Below, one piece after another: positions 53,129 through 62,025 of a stretch of 64,000 nt of DNA (positions are counted from its first letter, which is position 1; the number at the start of each line of letters is the position of its first letter). The DNA lies in assembly GCA_051646055.1 (NCBI GenBank), contig JBOFCM010000055.1, positions 10,231-74,230 on the forward strand, given 5' to 3'. Made by a program: the position numbers and the translations under genes. This stretch comes from JAGNZR01 sp051646055. GTDB taxonomy: Bacteria > Fusobacteriota > Fusobacteriia > Fusobacteriales > Fusobacteriaceae. The notes beneath the pieces were generated by a model. The model was not told the origin of the DNA and made no database searches. It saw only the letters and a list, made by a program, of their open reading frames with translations.

Positions 53129-53163
53129 AAAAAAAAAGAGGACCCGTAGTTCCTCTTTTTTTA
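53129..53163. terminator. Bidirectional terminator between flavodoxin and MerR genes
   Basis: Stem AAAAAGAGGA / TCCTCTTTTT with 8-nt loop, A-run and T-run on both sides. Confidence 0.92.
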
Positions 53164-53562
53164 CTTTTTACAATCTGTCTCCTTATCTTCATACCATTTT
53201 ATTTTCAGGTCTATTTTTTCAATATATTTTTCCAGCTGTTTTATCTCATCCAGAACTTTTTCCCTATGTTTAAGAAATATATTTTTTCTCTCCAGTTCTG
53301 TAATCTCTCCCATTTCACTGAGAGAAACTATATTTTTTATATCCTCAATCCCCATATTAGTATCTCTCAGACATTTTATCATCTCTACCCAAAAAAGATC
53401 TTCCTCCGAATAGCTCCGGATACCGTTTTTATCCCTTTGAACCTGTGGAAGAAGCCCCTCTTTTTCATAAAATCTCAAAGTTGAAGTTGGAATACCGGTA
53501 ATCTTCCCCACTTCTCCTATACTGTATTTTTTTTTATCTTCTGTTCTTTCCATCTGTACCAT
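53161..53562 (-). CDS. adhR: MerR-family regulator, AdhR/NmlR-like
   Basis: A 133-residue regulator: N-terminal winged helix (YSIGEVGKITGIPTSTLRFYEKEGLLP), then a long dimerisation coiled coil. The Cys in VEMIKCLRDTNM (residue 64) aligns with the aldehyde-sensing Cys of Bacillus AdhR (IEFIKCMRNAG). It diverges from yqhD, whose promoter carries a MerR-type dyad, so it is likely to switch on YqhD in response to reactive aldehydes. The ATG at 53553 is an alternative start. Confidence 0.87.
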   Translation of the reverse strand: MVQMERTEDKKKYSIGEVGKITGIPTSTLRFYEKEGLLPQVQRDKNGIRSYSEEDLFWVEMIKCLRDTNMGIEDIKNIVSLSEMGEITELERKNIFLKHREKVLDEIKQLEKYIEKIDLKIKWYEDKETDCKK

Positions 53563-53645
53563 CCCAATTTCAGCCTATTTTTCTCATGTAATTATACAGT
53601 ATCTCACTGGCAATTTACAGGATTTTATTTTTATATAAAAAAACC

Positions 53646-53676
53646 TTGACTTAAAGTTAACTTTAAGGTGTATCAT
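53646..53676 (+). promoter_or_regulatory. MerR-type yqhD promoter with 19-bp spacer and 18-bp palindrome
   Basis: TTGACT (53646-53651) and TATCAT (53671-53676) are 19 bp apart, too far for normal sigma-70 use. CTTAAAGTTAACTTTAAG (53650-53667) is a perfect palindrome in the spacer. This is the hallmark of promoters that a MerR protein untwists to activate. Confidence 0.9.
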
Positions 53677-53721
53677 AGGCATATAAGTAGAACAAACAAA
53701 ACATAAATTGAGGAGGAAACC

Positions 53722-54867
53722 ATGTTAAATTTTGATTTTTGTAACCCTACACACATTGTTTTTGGAAAGGACCGTATGGGAGAGCTTAACAACCTTGTCC
53801 CTAAAGATGCGAGAGTTCTTATCACATACGGAGGAGGAAGTGTTGAGAGGTTTGGTACTCTGGATCTTATTATACAAAATTTGGGAGAGAGAGCTATCTT
53901 CAAGTTTGGAGGAATCGAGCCAAACCCTAAATTTACAACTCTTATGAAAGCGGTAGAAATTGTAAAAACCGAGAAGATTGATTTCCTTTTAGCTGTAGGA
54001 GGAGGATCTGTCATGGACGGAACTAAGTTCATAGCACTAGCTTCTAACTATGATGGCGATGCTGAGGAGATTCTACACGGTGCACAACCTTCAGCTGCTA
54101 CACCTATGGGAACAGTTGTGACACTTCCAGCGACAGGTTCAGAAATGAATAATGGTGGAGTTATAAGTCATAAAGATTTCAAGGTTCCGGTTTTCAGTCC
54201 ATATACGTTTCCGAAATTTTCAATACTGGATCCTACACTGACTTTTACCCTTCCTGAAACTCAAGTTGCCAATGGAATAATCGATACTTTTGTCCATGTA
54301 ACCGAGCAATACGTTACTTTTCCTGCTGAGGGAAGATTCCAAGATCGTACAGCTGAAGGAATACTTCAAACACTTATAGAGATTGGAAGAGAAACTATGG
54401 ATAATCCAACTGACTATAACTTAAGAGCTAATCTTGTATGGTGCGCAACCATGGGACTTAACGGACTTATCGGTGCTGGAGTTCCTCAGGATTGGTCTGC
54501 TCATATGATTGGGCACGATCTTACAGCTCTTTTCGGAATAGATCACGGAAAAACTCTGGCAGTTATCCAGCCCGCTATCTGGAAAATTAGAAAAGAAAAG
54601 AAATTTGGAAAACTGCTTCAGTTCGCAGAAAGAGTTTGGCATATAACCGAAGGAACCGACGAAGAGAGAATCGATTTAGCTATCGAGAAAACTACTCAAT
54701 TCTTCCAATCTTTAGGAGTAAAAACTAAACTTTCAGATTACGGAGTAAGATCTGAAGATATGGATAAGATTATAGCTTCCCTTGAAAAAGGTGGAAGAAC
54801 TCATCTTTCCGAAACAGAGGACATGACTCTTGATGTTACAAGAAAAGTTTTAGAAACAGCTCTTTAA
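53722..54867 (+). CDS. yqhD: NADPH-dependent aldehyde reductase YqhD (iron-type alcohol dehydrogenase)
   Basis: A 381-residue group III alcohol dehydrogenase very close in pattern to E. coli YqhD (387): ARVLITYGGGSVE, FGGIEPNP, LLAVGGGSVMDGTKF and GLIGAGVPQDWSAHM. Metal ligands are the Asp and His in DTFVHVTEQ and the two His in HMIGHDLTALFGIDH. It reduces toxic or fermentation aldehydes. Regulated by the divergent AdhR-like protein. AGGAGG lies before ATG. Confidence 0.95.
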   Translation: MLNFDFCNPTHIVFGKDRMGELNNLVPKDARVLITYGGGSVERFGTLDLIIQNLGERAIFKFGGIEPNPKFTTLMKAVEIVKTEKIDFLLAVGGGSVMDGTKFIALASNYDGDAEEILHGAQPSAATPMGTVVTLPATGSEMNNGGVISHKDFKVPVFSPYTFPKFSILDPTLTFTLPETQVANGIIDTFVHVTEQYVTFPAEGRFQDRTAEGILQTLIEIGRETMDNPTDYNLRANLVWCATMGLNGLIGAGVPQDWSAHMIGHDLTALFGIDHGKTLAVIQPAIWKIRKEKKFGKLLQFAERVWHITEGTDEERIDLAIEKTTQFFQSLGVKTKLSDYGVRSEDMDKIIASLEKGGRTHLSETEDMTLDVTRKVLETAL

Positions 54868-54886
54868 TTTCAAATTTATAAATTAC

Positions 54887-54925
54887 AAAAGGGATAAGTC
54901 ATAAAACGACTCATCCCTTTTTTTT
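54887..54925. terminator. Terminator between yqhD and MATE gene
   Basis: Stem AAAAGGGATaAGTC / GACTcATCCCTTTT (one mismatch) with a run of T on the plus side and A on the other. Confidence 0.88.
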
Positions 54926-56250
54926 TAACATCCATGATGCTTTTTAAATCTTTTCTTATAATAAAATACAGCATAGAACATTGTAAACAGTTCTGCTAAT
55001 ACATAGGAACTCCACAGCCCCACTACTCCCAAATAATATGGAAGAAGGTATATGAGTACTCCAATAATCACAAAACCTCTCATCAAATTCAGAACCGAAG
55101 ATACTTTGTTATACTCAACCGATTGAAAAAAACTTCCCAATTGAAGATTTATTCCCATAAAAATAGTGGATAGAAAATATATTGGAAATCCGAATTTCGC
55201 TATAAGTAAAAGCTGTTCGCTGTCTCTGTTGAAAAGTCTGATAAAAAAAGTACTGAAAGCTATAAGTAAGAGATAAAAAAATATGCTCGTCATTCCCATA
55301 GTCAAGTTTCCTATTCTGAAAGTTTTTCTAACTCTTTCTATTTTTTCAGCTCCATAGTTTATACTGAGGATAGGTTGCATCGCCTGTCCAAAAGCTCCCA
55401 GTACTAGATATACCAAAAGTTTTATATTTAAAACTATGCTGAAAGCTGAAACCCCCTCATTTCCCAGATACTTAAAAAACTGGTAATTGGAAATTATTAT
55501 GATTATCCCCATGGATATCTCATTTATAAAACTGGAAGCTCCAATTTGAACCACTCTTTTTATAACTTTTCCTTTAAGTTTTATAATTTTCAAAAATAGA
55601 GTATTCTCTTTTTTCATAAAATGAGTGAGAAGAACCATTGTTCCTGAAAACTGAGCTAAAGAAGTAGCCAGAGCAGCACCTGCCATTCCCATCTGCATCG
55701 GAAAAATAAATAGATAATCCAGAACTATATTCACTGTACTTGTTACAATGAGATAATACATGGTAAGTTTAGGATTGTTATCATTTCTTATAAAATTAGT
55801 CAATATGTGAGGCATTATATAAAACATTATAGATTTAGAGATGACATTTACGTAATCTCTTACCATAGGAAATATCTCCTCGTTGGCTCCCAAAAGCCTG
55901 CATATCTCATCTAGATATATACTCATAAAAATAGAAAAAATTATACTGAGCCCTATCCCCAATATAATCGTGGTAGAGAATATTTCCCCTCTTCCTTTTT
56001 TATCTCCACGACCCATATCTACAGAGGAGGCTGTGGCTCCTCCTATTCCCAGCATCATCCCAAAAGCCACCAGAGTGTAGACTGGTATCGCCACATTGAG
56101 AGCCGCAAGCCCTAATGATCCTATTCCTCTCCCTATAAATACTGTATCTACAAATATTAAAAGTCCGTAGGACAGGTTTCCAGCAACGGCAGGAAATAGA
56201 TATCTCATAAACTGAACTTTCAAATCTCCAGCAAGTAAATTTTTCTGCAT
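54925..56250 (-). CDS. MATE-family efflux transporter
   Basis: A 441-residue, 12-segment exporter of the NorM/DinF superfamily: PAVAGNLSYGLLIFVDTVFIGRGIG near the start and ASSVDMGRGDKKGRGEIFS after helix 2. It shares the fold but little close sequence with the MATE gene at 17.8 kb. AAGGAG precedes its ATG. Substrate unknown; it is convergent with yqhD. Confidence 0.9.
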   Translation of the reverse strand: MQKNLLAGDLKVQFMRYLFPAVAGNLSYGLLIFVDTVFIGRGIGSLGLAALNVAIPVYTLVAFGMMLGIGGATASSVDMGRGDKKGRGEIFSTTIILGIGLSIIFSIFMSIYLDEICRLLGANEEIFPMVRDYVNVISKSIMFYIMPHILTNFIRNDNNPKLTMYYLIVTSTVNIVLDYLFIFPMQMGMAGAALATSLAQFSGTMVLLTHFMKKENTLFLKIIKLKGKVIKRVVQIGASSFINEISMGIIIIISNYQFFKYLGNEGVSAFSIVLNIKLLVYLVLGAFGQAMQPILSINYGAEKIERVRKTFRIGNLTMGMTSIFFYLLLIAFSTFFIRLFNRDSEQLLLIAKFGFPIYFLSTIFMGINLQLGSFFQSVEYNKVSSVLNLMRGFVIIGVLIYLLPYYLGVVGLWSSYVLAELFTMFYAVFYYKKRFKKHHGC

Positions 56251-56385
56251 CTTATCTCCTTTCGCAAAATATTCTTAATATCATTTTCACAATTATACTA
56301 TATTGTTAGGAAAAAACATATTAAAACTTGACACCATTAATGATACTTTATATAATGTAAAATGAATATTAATGAGGTGAATAAG

Positions 56386-56697
56386 ATGGAACTGGAAGAG
56401 ATACTAGAAATTTCTGTTCTTTTCAACTACTATAAAAATTTATTGAGCGGAAAACAAAAAGAGTATCTTGCTGATTATTTGGAAGATGATCTGTCTCTCT
56501 CAGAGATAGCCAAAAACCACGAAGTCACAAGACAGGCCGTCTACGACAATATCCGGAGAGGAATAAAACTTCTCTATGAATATGAGGAAAAAATAGGTTT
56601 TTATAAAAAAGAGTGCGAAATTGAAACGGAACTAGAAAATTTAAAAAAAGATATGAAAATTGAAAATATAGATAAAATTATCGAAAAAATGTTTTAG
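56386..56697 (+). CDS. ylxM: YlxM-family signal recognition particle-associated protein
   Basis: About 103 residues, helix-turn-helix fold: LLSGKQKEYLADYLEDDLSLSEIAKNHEVTRQAVYDNI is the family pattern. It partners with Ffh/FtsY in SRP function in Gram-positive bacteria. The ATG at 56386 was chosen because GAGGTG lies 6 nt ahead; an earlier in-frame ATG at 56362 lacks a good site. It lies 9 bp before ffh. Confidence 0.93.
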   Translation: MELEEILEISVLFNYYKNLLSGKQKEYLADYLEDDLSLSEIAKNHEVTRQAVYDNIRRGIKLLYEYEEKIGFYKKECEIETELENLKKDMKIENIDKIIEKMF

Positions 56698-56706
56698 AGG
56701 TGAAAA

Positions 56707-58065
56707 ATGTTAGAAAATTTAGGAAAAAGATTTCAAGATGTTTTTAAAAAAGTAAGAGGCCACGGTAAAATGAGCGAGGCCAATGTGAAAGAAGCACTTA
56801 AAGAAGTCAAGATGTCACTCCTGGAAGCTGATGTCAACTATAAAGTGGTAAAAGATTTTACAAATAAGATTTTAGAAAAATCTATGGGAGAAGATGTCCT
56901 AACTGGTATCAACCCTGGGCAACAGTTTATAAAAATAGTTCATGATGAACTTGTTGAACTTTTAGGAGGAACTAACTCGAGACTTACAAAATCTCCTAAA
57001 AATCCAACTATTCTCATGCTTGCCGGTCTTCAAGGAGCAGGTAAAACTACCTTCGCCGGGAAACTTGCCAATTATCTGAAAAAACAGGGAGAAAAACCTT
57101 TCCTTGTAGCTGCAGACGTATACAGACCTGCAGCAATAAAACAGCTTCAGATATTAGGAGAAAAAATCGGAGTTCCTGTGTATGCTGAAGAAGGAAACAA
57201 CAATCCTGTAACAATCTGTGCCAACTCCCTGGCTGAAGCTCAGAAAGCTGGAGCTACATATGTTATTCTGGATACAGCAGGTAGACTTCATATAGATGAA
57301 AATCTTATGGATGAACTGAGAGAGATTAAAAAAATCACTAGGCCACAGGAAATTATGCTTGTAGTAGATGCTATGATAGGACAGGATGCTGTAAACCTTG
57401 CCCAGTCTTTCAATAATGCAATCAGCATCGATGGCGTAGTTCTTACAAAGCTAGATGGAGATACTAGAGGAGGATCTGCCCTTTCAATAAAATCTGTTGT
57501 AGGTAAGCCTATTAAGTTTATCGGTACTGGAGAAACTATCAACGATATAGAGTTGTTCCATCCAGAGAGATTAGCTTCTAGAATTTTAGGAATGGGAGAC
57601 GTGGTTTCTCTAGTAGAAAAAGCTCAGGAAGCTATCGATGAAGATGAAGCTAAATCATTAGAGGAAAAAATCAGAACCCAGAAATTTGATTTGGAAGATT
57701 TTAGAAAACAGCTACAGGCCATAAAAAAACTTGGACCACTTAAAAATATAATGAAAATGATACCAGGAGTGGGAGATCTTGGAGATCTTGCCCCTGCTGA
57801 AAAAGAGATGAAAAAAGTTGAAGCTATCATTCAGTCTATGACTAAAGAGGAGCGAAAAAATCCTGAAATATTGAAAGCCAGCAGAAAAATAAGAATTGCC
57901 AAAGGTAGTGGAACTGATGTTTCAGATATCAATAAATTGCTTAAACAATTCGAACAGATGAAAGCTATGATGAAGATGTTCGCAGGTGGAAAAATGCCTT
58001 CTATGCCAGCCATGCCAAAAGGTGGATTCCCAGGACTTCCTGGAATGAGAGGCGGAAGAAGATAA
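56707..58065 (+). CDS. ffh: Signal recognition particle protein Ffh (SRP54)
   Basis: GTPase of 452 residues that carries ribosomes with membrane-protein nascent chains to FtsY. N domain, then G domain with GLQGAGKTTFAGKLA, DVYRPAA, DTAGRLH and TKLDGDTRGGSALS, then a Met-rich M domain (MKAMMKMFAGGKMPSMPAMP near the C-terminus) that binds SRP RNA and signal peptides. GAGGTG precedes its ATG. Co-transcribed with ylxM. Confidence 0.97.
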   Translation: MLENLGKRFQDVFKKVRGHGKMSEANVKEALKEVKMSLLEADVNYKVVKDFTNKILEKSMGEDVLTGINPGQQFIKIVHDELVELLGGTNSRLTKSPKNPTILMLAGLQGAGKTTFAGKLANYLKKQGEKPFLVAADVYRPAAIKQLQILGEKIGVPVYAEEGNNNPVTICANSLAEAQKAGATYVILDTAGRLHIDENLMDELREIKKITRPQEIMLVVDAMIGQDAVNLAQSFNNAISIDGVVLTKLDGDTRGGSALSIKSVVGKPIKFIGTGETINDIELFHPERLASRILGMGDVVSLVEKAQEAIDEDEAKSLEEKIRTQKFDLEDFRKQLQAIKKLGPLKNIMKMIPGVGDLGDLAPAEKEMKKVEAIIQSMTKEERKNPEILKASRKIRIAKGSGTDVSDINKLLKQFEQMKAMMKMFAGGKMPSMPAMPKGGFPGLPGMRGGRR

Positions 58066-58075
58066 ATTTTTTTTT

Positions 58076-58106
58076 AAAGGATGTGGGAGACCATATCCTT
58101 TTTTTT
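58076..58106 (+). terminator. Terminator after ffh
   Basis: Stem AAAGGATGTGG / CCATATCCTTT (one G-T pair), GAGA loop, eight-T tail. Confidence 0.92.
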
Positions 58107-58151
58107 GTTTTTATCCTCCTTTCAAGGTATAATTAAATCGGGGTGAAAATT

Positions 58152-58619
58152 ATGAAAAATTTTATTTGGTTTATTGCTATTTTTGGAATATTGTTTTTTT
58201 TTACAGGCTGCAGTTCTCTCAGAATTCCTGACAGAAATAAAAAAATTTCTAGAAATTTTACCATGGGAGAGGCTGTAAAAGAAAATATCAAAATAGATAA
58301 AAAAACAGAAAGAAATATATTCTACAGCGCTAAAAGAATGGAGGATTTTCGTAAACTTCTTGGACAACCTATAAATGTCCTTAGCTGGTACCGTTCACCA
58401 AAAACCAATAAAAATGCTGGCGGGGCTAAAAATTCTGCCCATTTAGAGGGAATGGCCATAGATTTCCGTACCAAAAATTCTGCCATTGAAAATTATAAAA
58501 AAATTATAAATTCCAAACTTAGCTACGACCTCATTATTTACTATAAAAAACTCAATATGATTCATTTGGGATTTAAAGAGGATATAAGTGAAGAGAAAAA
58601 AATGAAGCTCATAAGATAA
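58152..58619 (+). CDS. M15/DUF882-type D,D-carboxypeptidase-like lipoprotein
   Basis: About 155 residues with a lipoprotein signal (hydrophobic core, then FTGC). The peptidase M15A-like zinc site is visible: His in KNSAHLEG, Asp in MAIDF and His in MIHLGF; SWYRSPKTN precedes it. The role is probably trimming peptidoglycan peptides in the periplasm. The ATG at 58152 has GGGGTG 6 nt ahead; 58143 is an in-frame GTG. Confidence 0.86.
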   Translation: MKNFIWFIAIFGILFFFTGCSSLRIPDRNKKISRNFTMGEAVKENIKIDKKTERNIFYSAKRMEDFRKLLGQPINVLSWYRSPKTNKNAGGAKNSAHLEGMAIDFRTKNSAIENYKKIINSKLSYDLIIYYKKLNMIHLGFKEDISEEKKMKLIR

Positions 58620-58699
58620 AAGATGTGTTTATCCATTTTTTATGATATAATATAGGATAAATAATTTTATATTGTAAAATAAATTTTAACGGAGAAAAT

Positions 58700-59932
58700 A
58701 TGAATTTTAAAGATTTTAACTTAAAAAATGAGATTATAAAGGGAATAGAAGCAGCCGGATATGTGGAAGCTACTCCTATCCAAGAAAACAGTATTCCCCT
58801 AATTCTAGAAGGAACAGATCTACTAGGATTAGCTAAAACAGGAACTGGTAAAACAGCTGCTTTCTCTCTTCCTATACTTCAAAAACTTTTGACAGTGAAG
58901 CCCAGTGGAAAAGGTGTCCGTGTTTTAATTGTAGCTCCCACTAGAGAACTTGCAGAGCAGATTAACAGTAACATTTCCCTCTTGGGAAAATATACTGGAA
59001 TTAAATCTTGCACTATGTATGGGGGTGTTTCTATAAAACCTCAATTAGAGGCCTTAAAAAAAGGTGTAGATATTGTTGTTGGATGCCCAGGAAGAATTCT
59101 GGATCACATTTCCCAAGGAACTTTAGGACTCACTAGACTTGAAGTCCTTGTCCTAGATGAGGCAGATCATATGATGGATATGGGATTCCTTAAAGATATC
59201 GAAAAAATTATAAAACATACTCCAAAAAAGAAGCAGACACTCTTTTTTTCTGCTACCATGCCAAAGGAAATTAAAAACCTCTCTTTCAAGGTTCTAAAAA
59301 AAGACCATGAAACAGTTGAAATAGAGTATAAAGAGCCTGTCAAACTTATAGAACATGAACTTTTTCATGTTGAACATGAAGAAAAAAAATCTAAACTTTT
59401 AGAGATACTTCAAAATCCAGAAGTAGAGTCAGCTATTATCTTTACCAATGGAAAACATAAAGCTAAAAATTTAAGTAAGATTCTTGAGAATAAAGGAATA
59501 AAATCTGTAAATTTCCAGGGAAATCTATCTCAAAACCAGAGAGAAGCCGCTCTTAGTGGTTTCAGAAAAGCTGAATTCAAAATACTGGTAGCCACTGATA
59601 TTGCAGCAAGAGGTCTCGATATCCCTCAAGTAACTCATGTTATAAACTTTGATATTCCACAGACTTTAGAAGCTTTTACCCATAGAAGTGGACGTACTGG
59701 AAGAGCTAACAAAGAGGGGAAAGTTTATACTTTTGCCATGGCAGATGAAGAAAAAATGCTTAAAGATATCATAAATAAAAACGGAATAGATTTTATTAAA
59801 ATCCACGGAAATAGAAGTGACAACCCCACTCCTAAACCAAAAAATACTAGACCTCCTAAAAAGAAAAATGAAAATCAAGAAAGAACAAATGTTAAAATCA
59901 AATCCCACTCTCCAAAGAAAAAAAATATTTAA
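58700..59932 (+). CDS. rhlE: DEAD-box RNA helicase, RhlE-like
   Basis: A 410-residue helicase with motifs AKTGTGKT, PTRELA, DEAD, SAT, ATDIAARGLD and HRSGRTGR. After the core is a short basic tail (KPKNTRPPKKKNENQ-type) and no DbpA domain, which distinguishes it from the helicase at 49.8-51.5 kb and suggests a different RNA target. GGAG lies 6 nt before ATG. Single-gene unit. Confidence 0.92.
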   Translation: MNFKDFNLKNEIIKGIEAAGYVEATPIQENSIPLILEGTDLLGLAKTGTGKTAAFSLPILQKLLTVKPSGKGVRVLIVAPTRELAEQINSNISLLGKYTGIKSCTMYGGVSIKPQLEALKKGVDIVVGCPGRILDHISQGTLGLTRLEVLVLDEADHMMDMGFLKDIEKIIKHTPKKKQTLFFSATMPKEIKNLSFKVLKKDHETVEIEYKEPVKLIEHELFHVEHEEKKSKLLEILQNPEVESAIIFTNGKHKAKNLSKILENKGIKSVNFQGNLSQNQREAALSGFRKAEFKILVATDIAARGLDIPQVTHVINFDIPQTLEAFTHRSGRTGRANKEGKVYTFAMADEEKMLKDIINKNGIDFIKIHGNRSDNPTPKPKNTRPPKKKNENQERTNVKIKSHSPKKKNI

Positions 59933-59995
59933 AAGTCATCACAGTGGGAATCCATTATGAAATTTCTAATAGTATTTTAATTCCACACTGCTTCT

Positions 59996-60024
59996 AAACA
60001 GGAAATTTAATTTCCTGTTTTTTT
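59996..60024 (+). terminator. Terminator after the RhlE-like gene
   Basis: Stem AAACAGGAAAT / ATTTCCTGTTT, TTA loop, T-run. Confidence 0.93.
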
Positions 60025-60085
60025 GTTTTTTTCTTAAAAATATGGTATAATATATGTCTATATTTTTTATAAGGAGTGGATCAAT

Positions 60086-61531
60086 CTGAATAATAACTGT
60101 TTTATATTACTAAAAATATTATTACAAGGTGAATTTACTTTTGAAGAGATTTTGAACTACCTACCTATGAATCCTCTTTCTCTCCAGAGAAATTTAAGAG
60201 CTTTAAATGAGTTCTTACGGGATTCCAACCTTCCCGAAGTCAAAAAAAACACAGAACTTTTTTCTCTAACCCTTACTTCTGAGGAGAAAAAATATCTTTT
60301 TTCAAAAATCAACTTATTCTCTTCAGATCATAGAACAAGCTATCTTTTTATAAAAATTATGCTTATGGGATTTATCAACCTAGAAAAAGAATTAGATTTT
60401 TTAGGTGTTTCTAGAACCACTATAAATAGAGATTTTGAATATGTTAAAGAAAAAATAAAAACCCACGGACTTTCCATAACACATCTCCATGGAAAAGGCA
60501 ATGTGATAGAGGGAGACATGGGTGACATTGGATATCCACTCTGTCAACAGATTATGAAAATGTTAGCTGAAAAAGATTATCTCCCAATAAAGTTAAAGCA
60601 ATTCATATCAGGACTTTTGATGAAAGATATGAATAATTTCTATATCGAAATAAGAAAAATTTCTAAAAATCTAAATATTACATTGGGGGAATACGGATTC
60701 TACTTTATCTATGCTCAAGAGGTAGCTTTTCATTATATAAAAAATTTTAAAATAACCCCTATTTCACTGAAAATACAATCTCTTGAAACAGATAAAGAGT
60801 TTCGAATTATAAAAGAAAAACTTTCCGAACATAATTTTTATAATGAAACTCATTTGAATTATCTTGTCTACTGTTTTTATTCTATCAAGAGCAACACTTT
60901 TTACTCTGATGACTTTATCATTTTCCGTGACAAATTTTTTTCTAAAATTTCAGAACATTTCAAATTGGATATAGAAATCCCTCAGAGACTTAAGCTAAAT
61001 ATTGCAAATCAACTTTATATAGGAGCATTCAAATTCAATAACAGAATAGTTTCTACCCATGCCCTAAAAAAAAATGAGACAGATAAAAGAGTTATAAATT
61101 TTTTAATCTCAGCTCTGAAAGAATTTTCATTTTCTATCAATTACTCTGAAATTTTTCTTCTGACCATGGAAATAAAAAAAATATTCATTATGAATTTTCT
61201 ACTAAAAAAATTAAATATTTTAATACTTTTAGATTATATAAGTAATAGAGATATAGTTTCCAGTATTCAGGCGAAGATTTCAAATATCTCTCCTAATTTA
61301 AATTTTAAGATCGAATCCCCTATCTATTATGACTCTATCTTAAAAAATGAAAAAAAATCCAATTTCGACCTTGTAATATCCTACCATCCCCTGGATTCTA
61401 TCGAGGGAAGTGTTGTTAAAAAAATAAATAGTTTAAATCTTTTAGAAATAGAGGAGATTCTCTATCAGTTTTTTATCGAAGAATCTCTTAACCTTTCTCA
61501 ATATCCAAAAACAAAAAAAGCACCTCATTAG
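60086..61531 (+). CDS. HTH regulator, BglG/Mga-like, apparent CTG start
   Basis: About 482 residues. Two HTH-like stretches are visible: FTFEEILNYLPMNPLSLQRN near the N-terminus and LEKELDFLGVSRTTINRDFE near residue 110, followed by helical PRD-like segments (about 180-380) and a C-terminal alpha/beta end (NFDLVISYHPLD) like an EIIB-like domain. The frame is open upstream of the first TTG (60152) to CTG at 60086, with AAGGAG 9 nt ahead; starting at TTG would delete half of the first HTH. No PTS or target genes are adjacent. Confidence 0.78.
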   Translation: MNNNCFILLKILLQGEFTFEEILNYLPMNPLSLQRNLRALNEFLRDSNLPEVKKNTELFSLTLTSEEKKYLFSKINLFSSDHRTSYLFIKIMLMGFINLEKELDFLGVSRTTINRDFEYVKEKIKTHGLSITHLHGKGNVIEGDMGDIGYPLCQQIMKMLAEKDYLPIKLKQFISGLLMKDMNNFYIEIRKISKNLNITLGEYGFYFIYAQEVAFHYIKNFKITPISLKIQSLETDKEFRIIKEKLSEHNFYNETHLNYLVYCFYSIKSNTFYSDDFIIFRDKFFSKISEHFKLDIEIPQRLKLNIANQLYIGAFKFNNRIVSTHALKKNETDKRVINFLISALKEFSFSINYSEIFLLTMEIKKIFIMNFLLKKLNILILLDYISNRDIVSSIQAKISNISPNLNFKIESPIYYDSILKNEKKSNFDLVISYHPLDSIEGSVVKKINSLNLLEIEEILYQFFIEESLNLSQYPKTKKAPH

Positions 61532-61539
61532 AGGTGCTT
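61517..61539. terminator. Shared terminator of HTH gene and tRNA operon
   Basis: Stem AAGCACCTC / GAGGTGCTT with ATTA loop; a run of seven T follows on the minus strand (tRNA side) and AAAATTTTT on the plus strand. It overlaps the last codons of the HTH gene. Confidence 0.9.
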
Positions 61540-61551
61540 AAAATTTTTAAT

Positions 61552-61628
61552 TGGTGCCTAGAAAAGGATTCGAACCTTCGACCGCCCGGGTATGAACCGG
61601 GTGCTCTAGCCAACTGAGCTATCTAGGC
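61552..61628 (-). tRNA. tRNA-Met (CAT), elongator type
   Basis: A 77-nt cloverleaf with GCCTAGA/TCTAGGC acceptor, encoded CCA and anticodon loop TTCATAC, which is the loop of elongator tRNA-Met in Firmicutes-like bacteria. Last of a four-tRNA operon. Confidence 0.93.
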
Positions 61629-61632
61629 ATAA

Positions 61633-61708
61633 TGGTGGTCACAACAGGACTTGAACCTGTGACCCCCTGCTTGTAAGGCAGGTGCTCTCCCAACTGAGCT
61701 ATGCGACC
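61633..61708 (-). tRNA. tRNA-Val (TAC)
   Basis: A 76-nt cloverleaf, acceptor GGTCGCA/TGTGACC, anticodon TAC in CTTACAA, encoded CCA. Confidence 0.95.
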
Positions 61709-61711
61709 AAG

Positions 61712-61786
61712 TGGTACCCCGTAGGGGAATTGAACCCCTGTCTACAGAGTGAAAATCTGTTGTCCTTACCACTGAACGAACGGGGC
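61712..61786 (-). tRNA. tRNA-Glu (TTC)
   Basis: A 75-nt cloverleaf, acceptor GCCCCGT/ACGGGGT (first pair G-T), anticodon TTC in TTTTCAC, encoded CCA. Confidence 0.95.
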
Positions 61787-61793
61787 AAAATAA

Positions 61794-61870
61794 TGGTGGA
61801 TCCAGTTGGAATCGAACCAACCACCACTCGGTTATGAGCCGAGTGCTCTAACCAACTGAGCTATGGATCC
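61794..61870 (-). tRNA. tRNA with CAT anticodon, Met or Ile2
   Basis: A 77-nt cloverleaf with GGATCCA/TGGATCC acceptor and loop CTCATAA. This differs from the other CAT tRNA. Both Ile2 and some Met tRNAs have this loop; it may be tRNA-Ile2, the TilS substrate. First of the operon. Confidence 0.9.
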
Positions 61871-61894
61871 GCATATTTCTTGCAGACAAATACT

Positions 61895-61923
61895 ATGATA
61901 ACACACTTCTTTTTTTTTGTCAA
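61895..61923 (-). promoter_or_regulatory. Promoter of the four-tRNA operon
   Basis: Minus strand TTGACA (61923-61918), 17-bp spacer, TATCAT (61900-61895). Confidence 0.85.
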
Positions 61924-61956
61924 TACTTTTAATTTTTGATATCCACTTATATTTTT

Positions 61957-62020
61957 AAAGGATTTTTTTCTCCCGCAAAGTAATAATTTTACGCAGTAAT
62001 TTAATTTAAATTTTAGGAGG
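61957..62020 (+). repeat. Leader repeat A before the alanine symporter
   Basis: 64 nt from AAAGGATTTT to TTTTAGGAGG. About 49 of 65 aligned positions match the leader of the rubredoxin gene (63562-63626), including AAAGTAATA in the middle and TTAATTTAAA before the ribosome site. It may hold an unrecognised promoter. Confidence 0.65.
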
Positions 62021-62025
62021 CTTGT

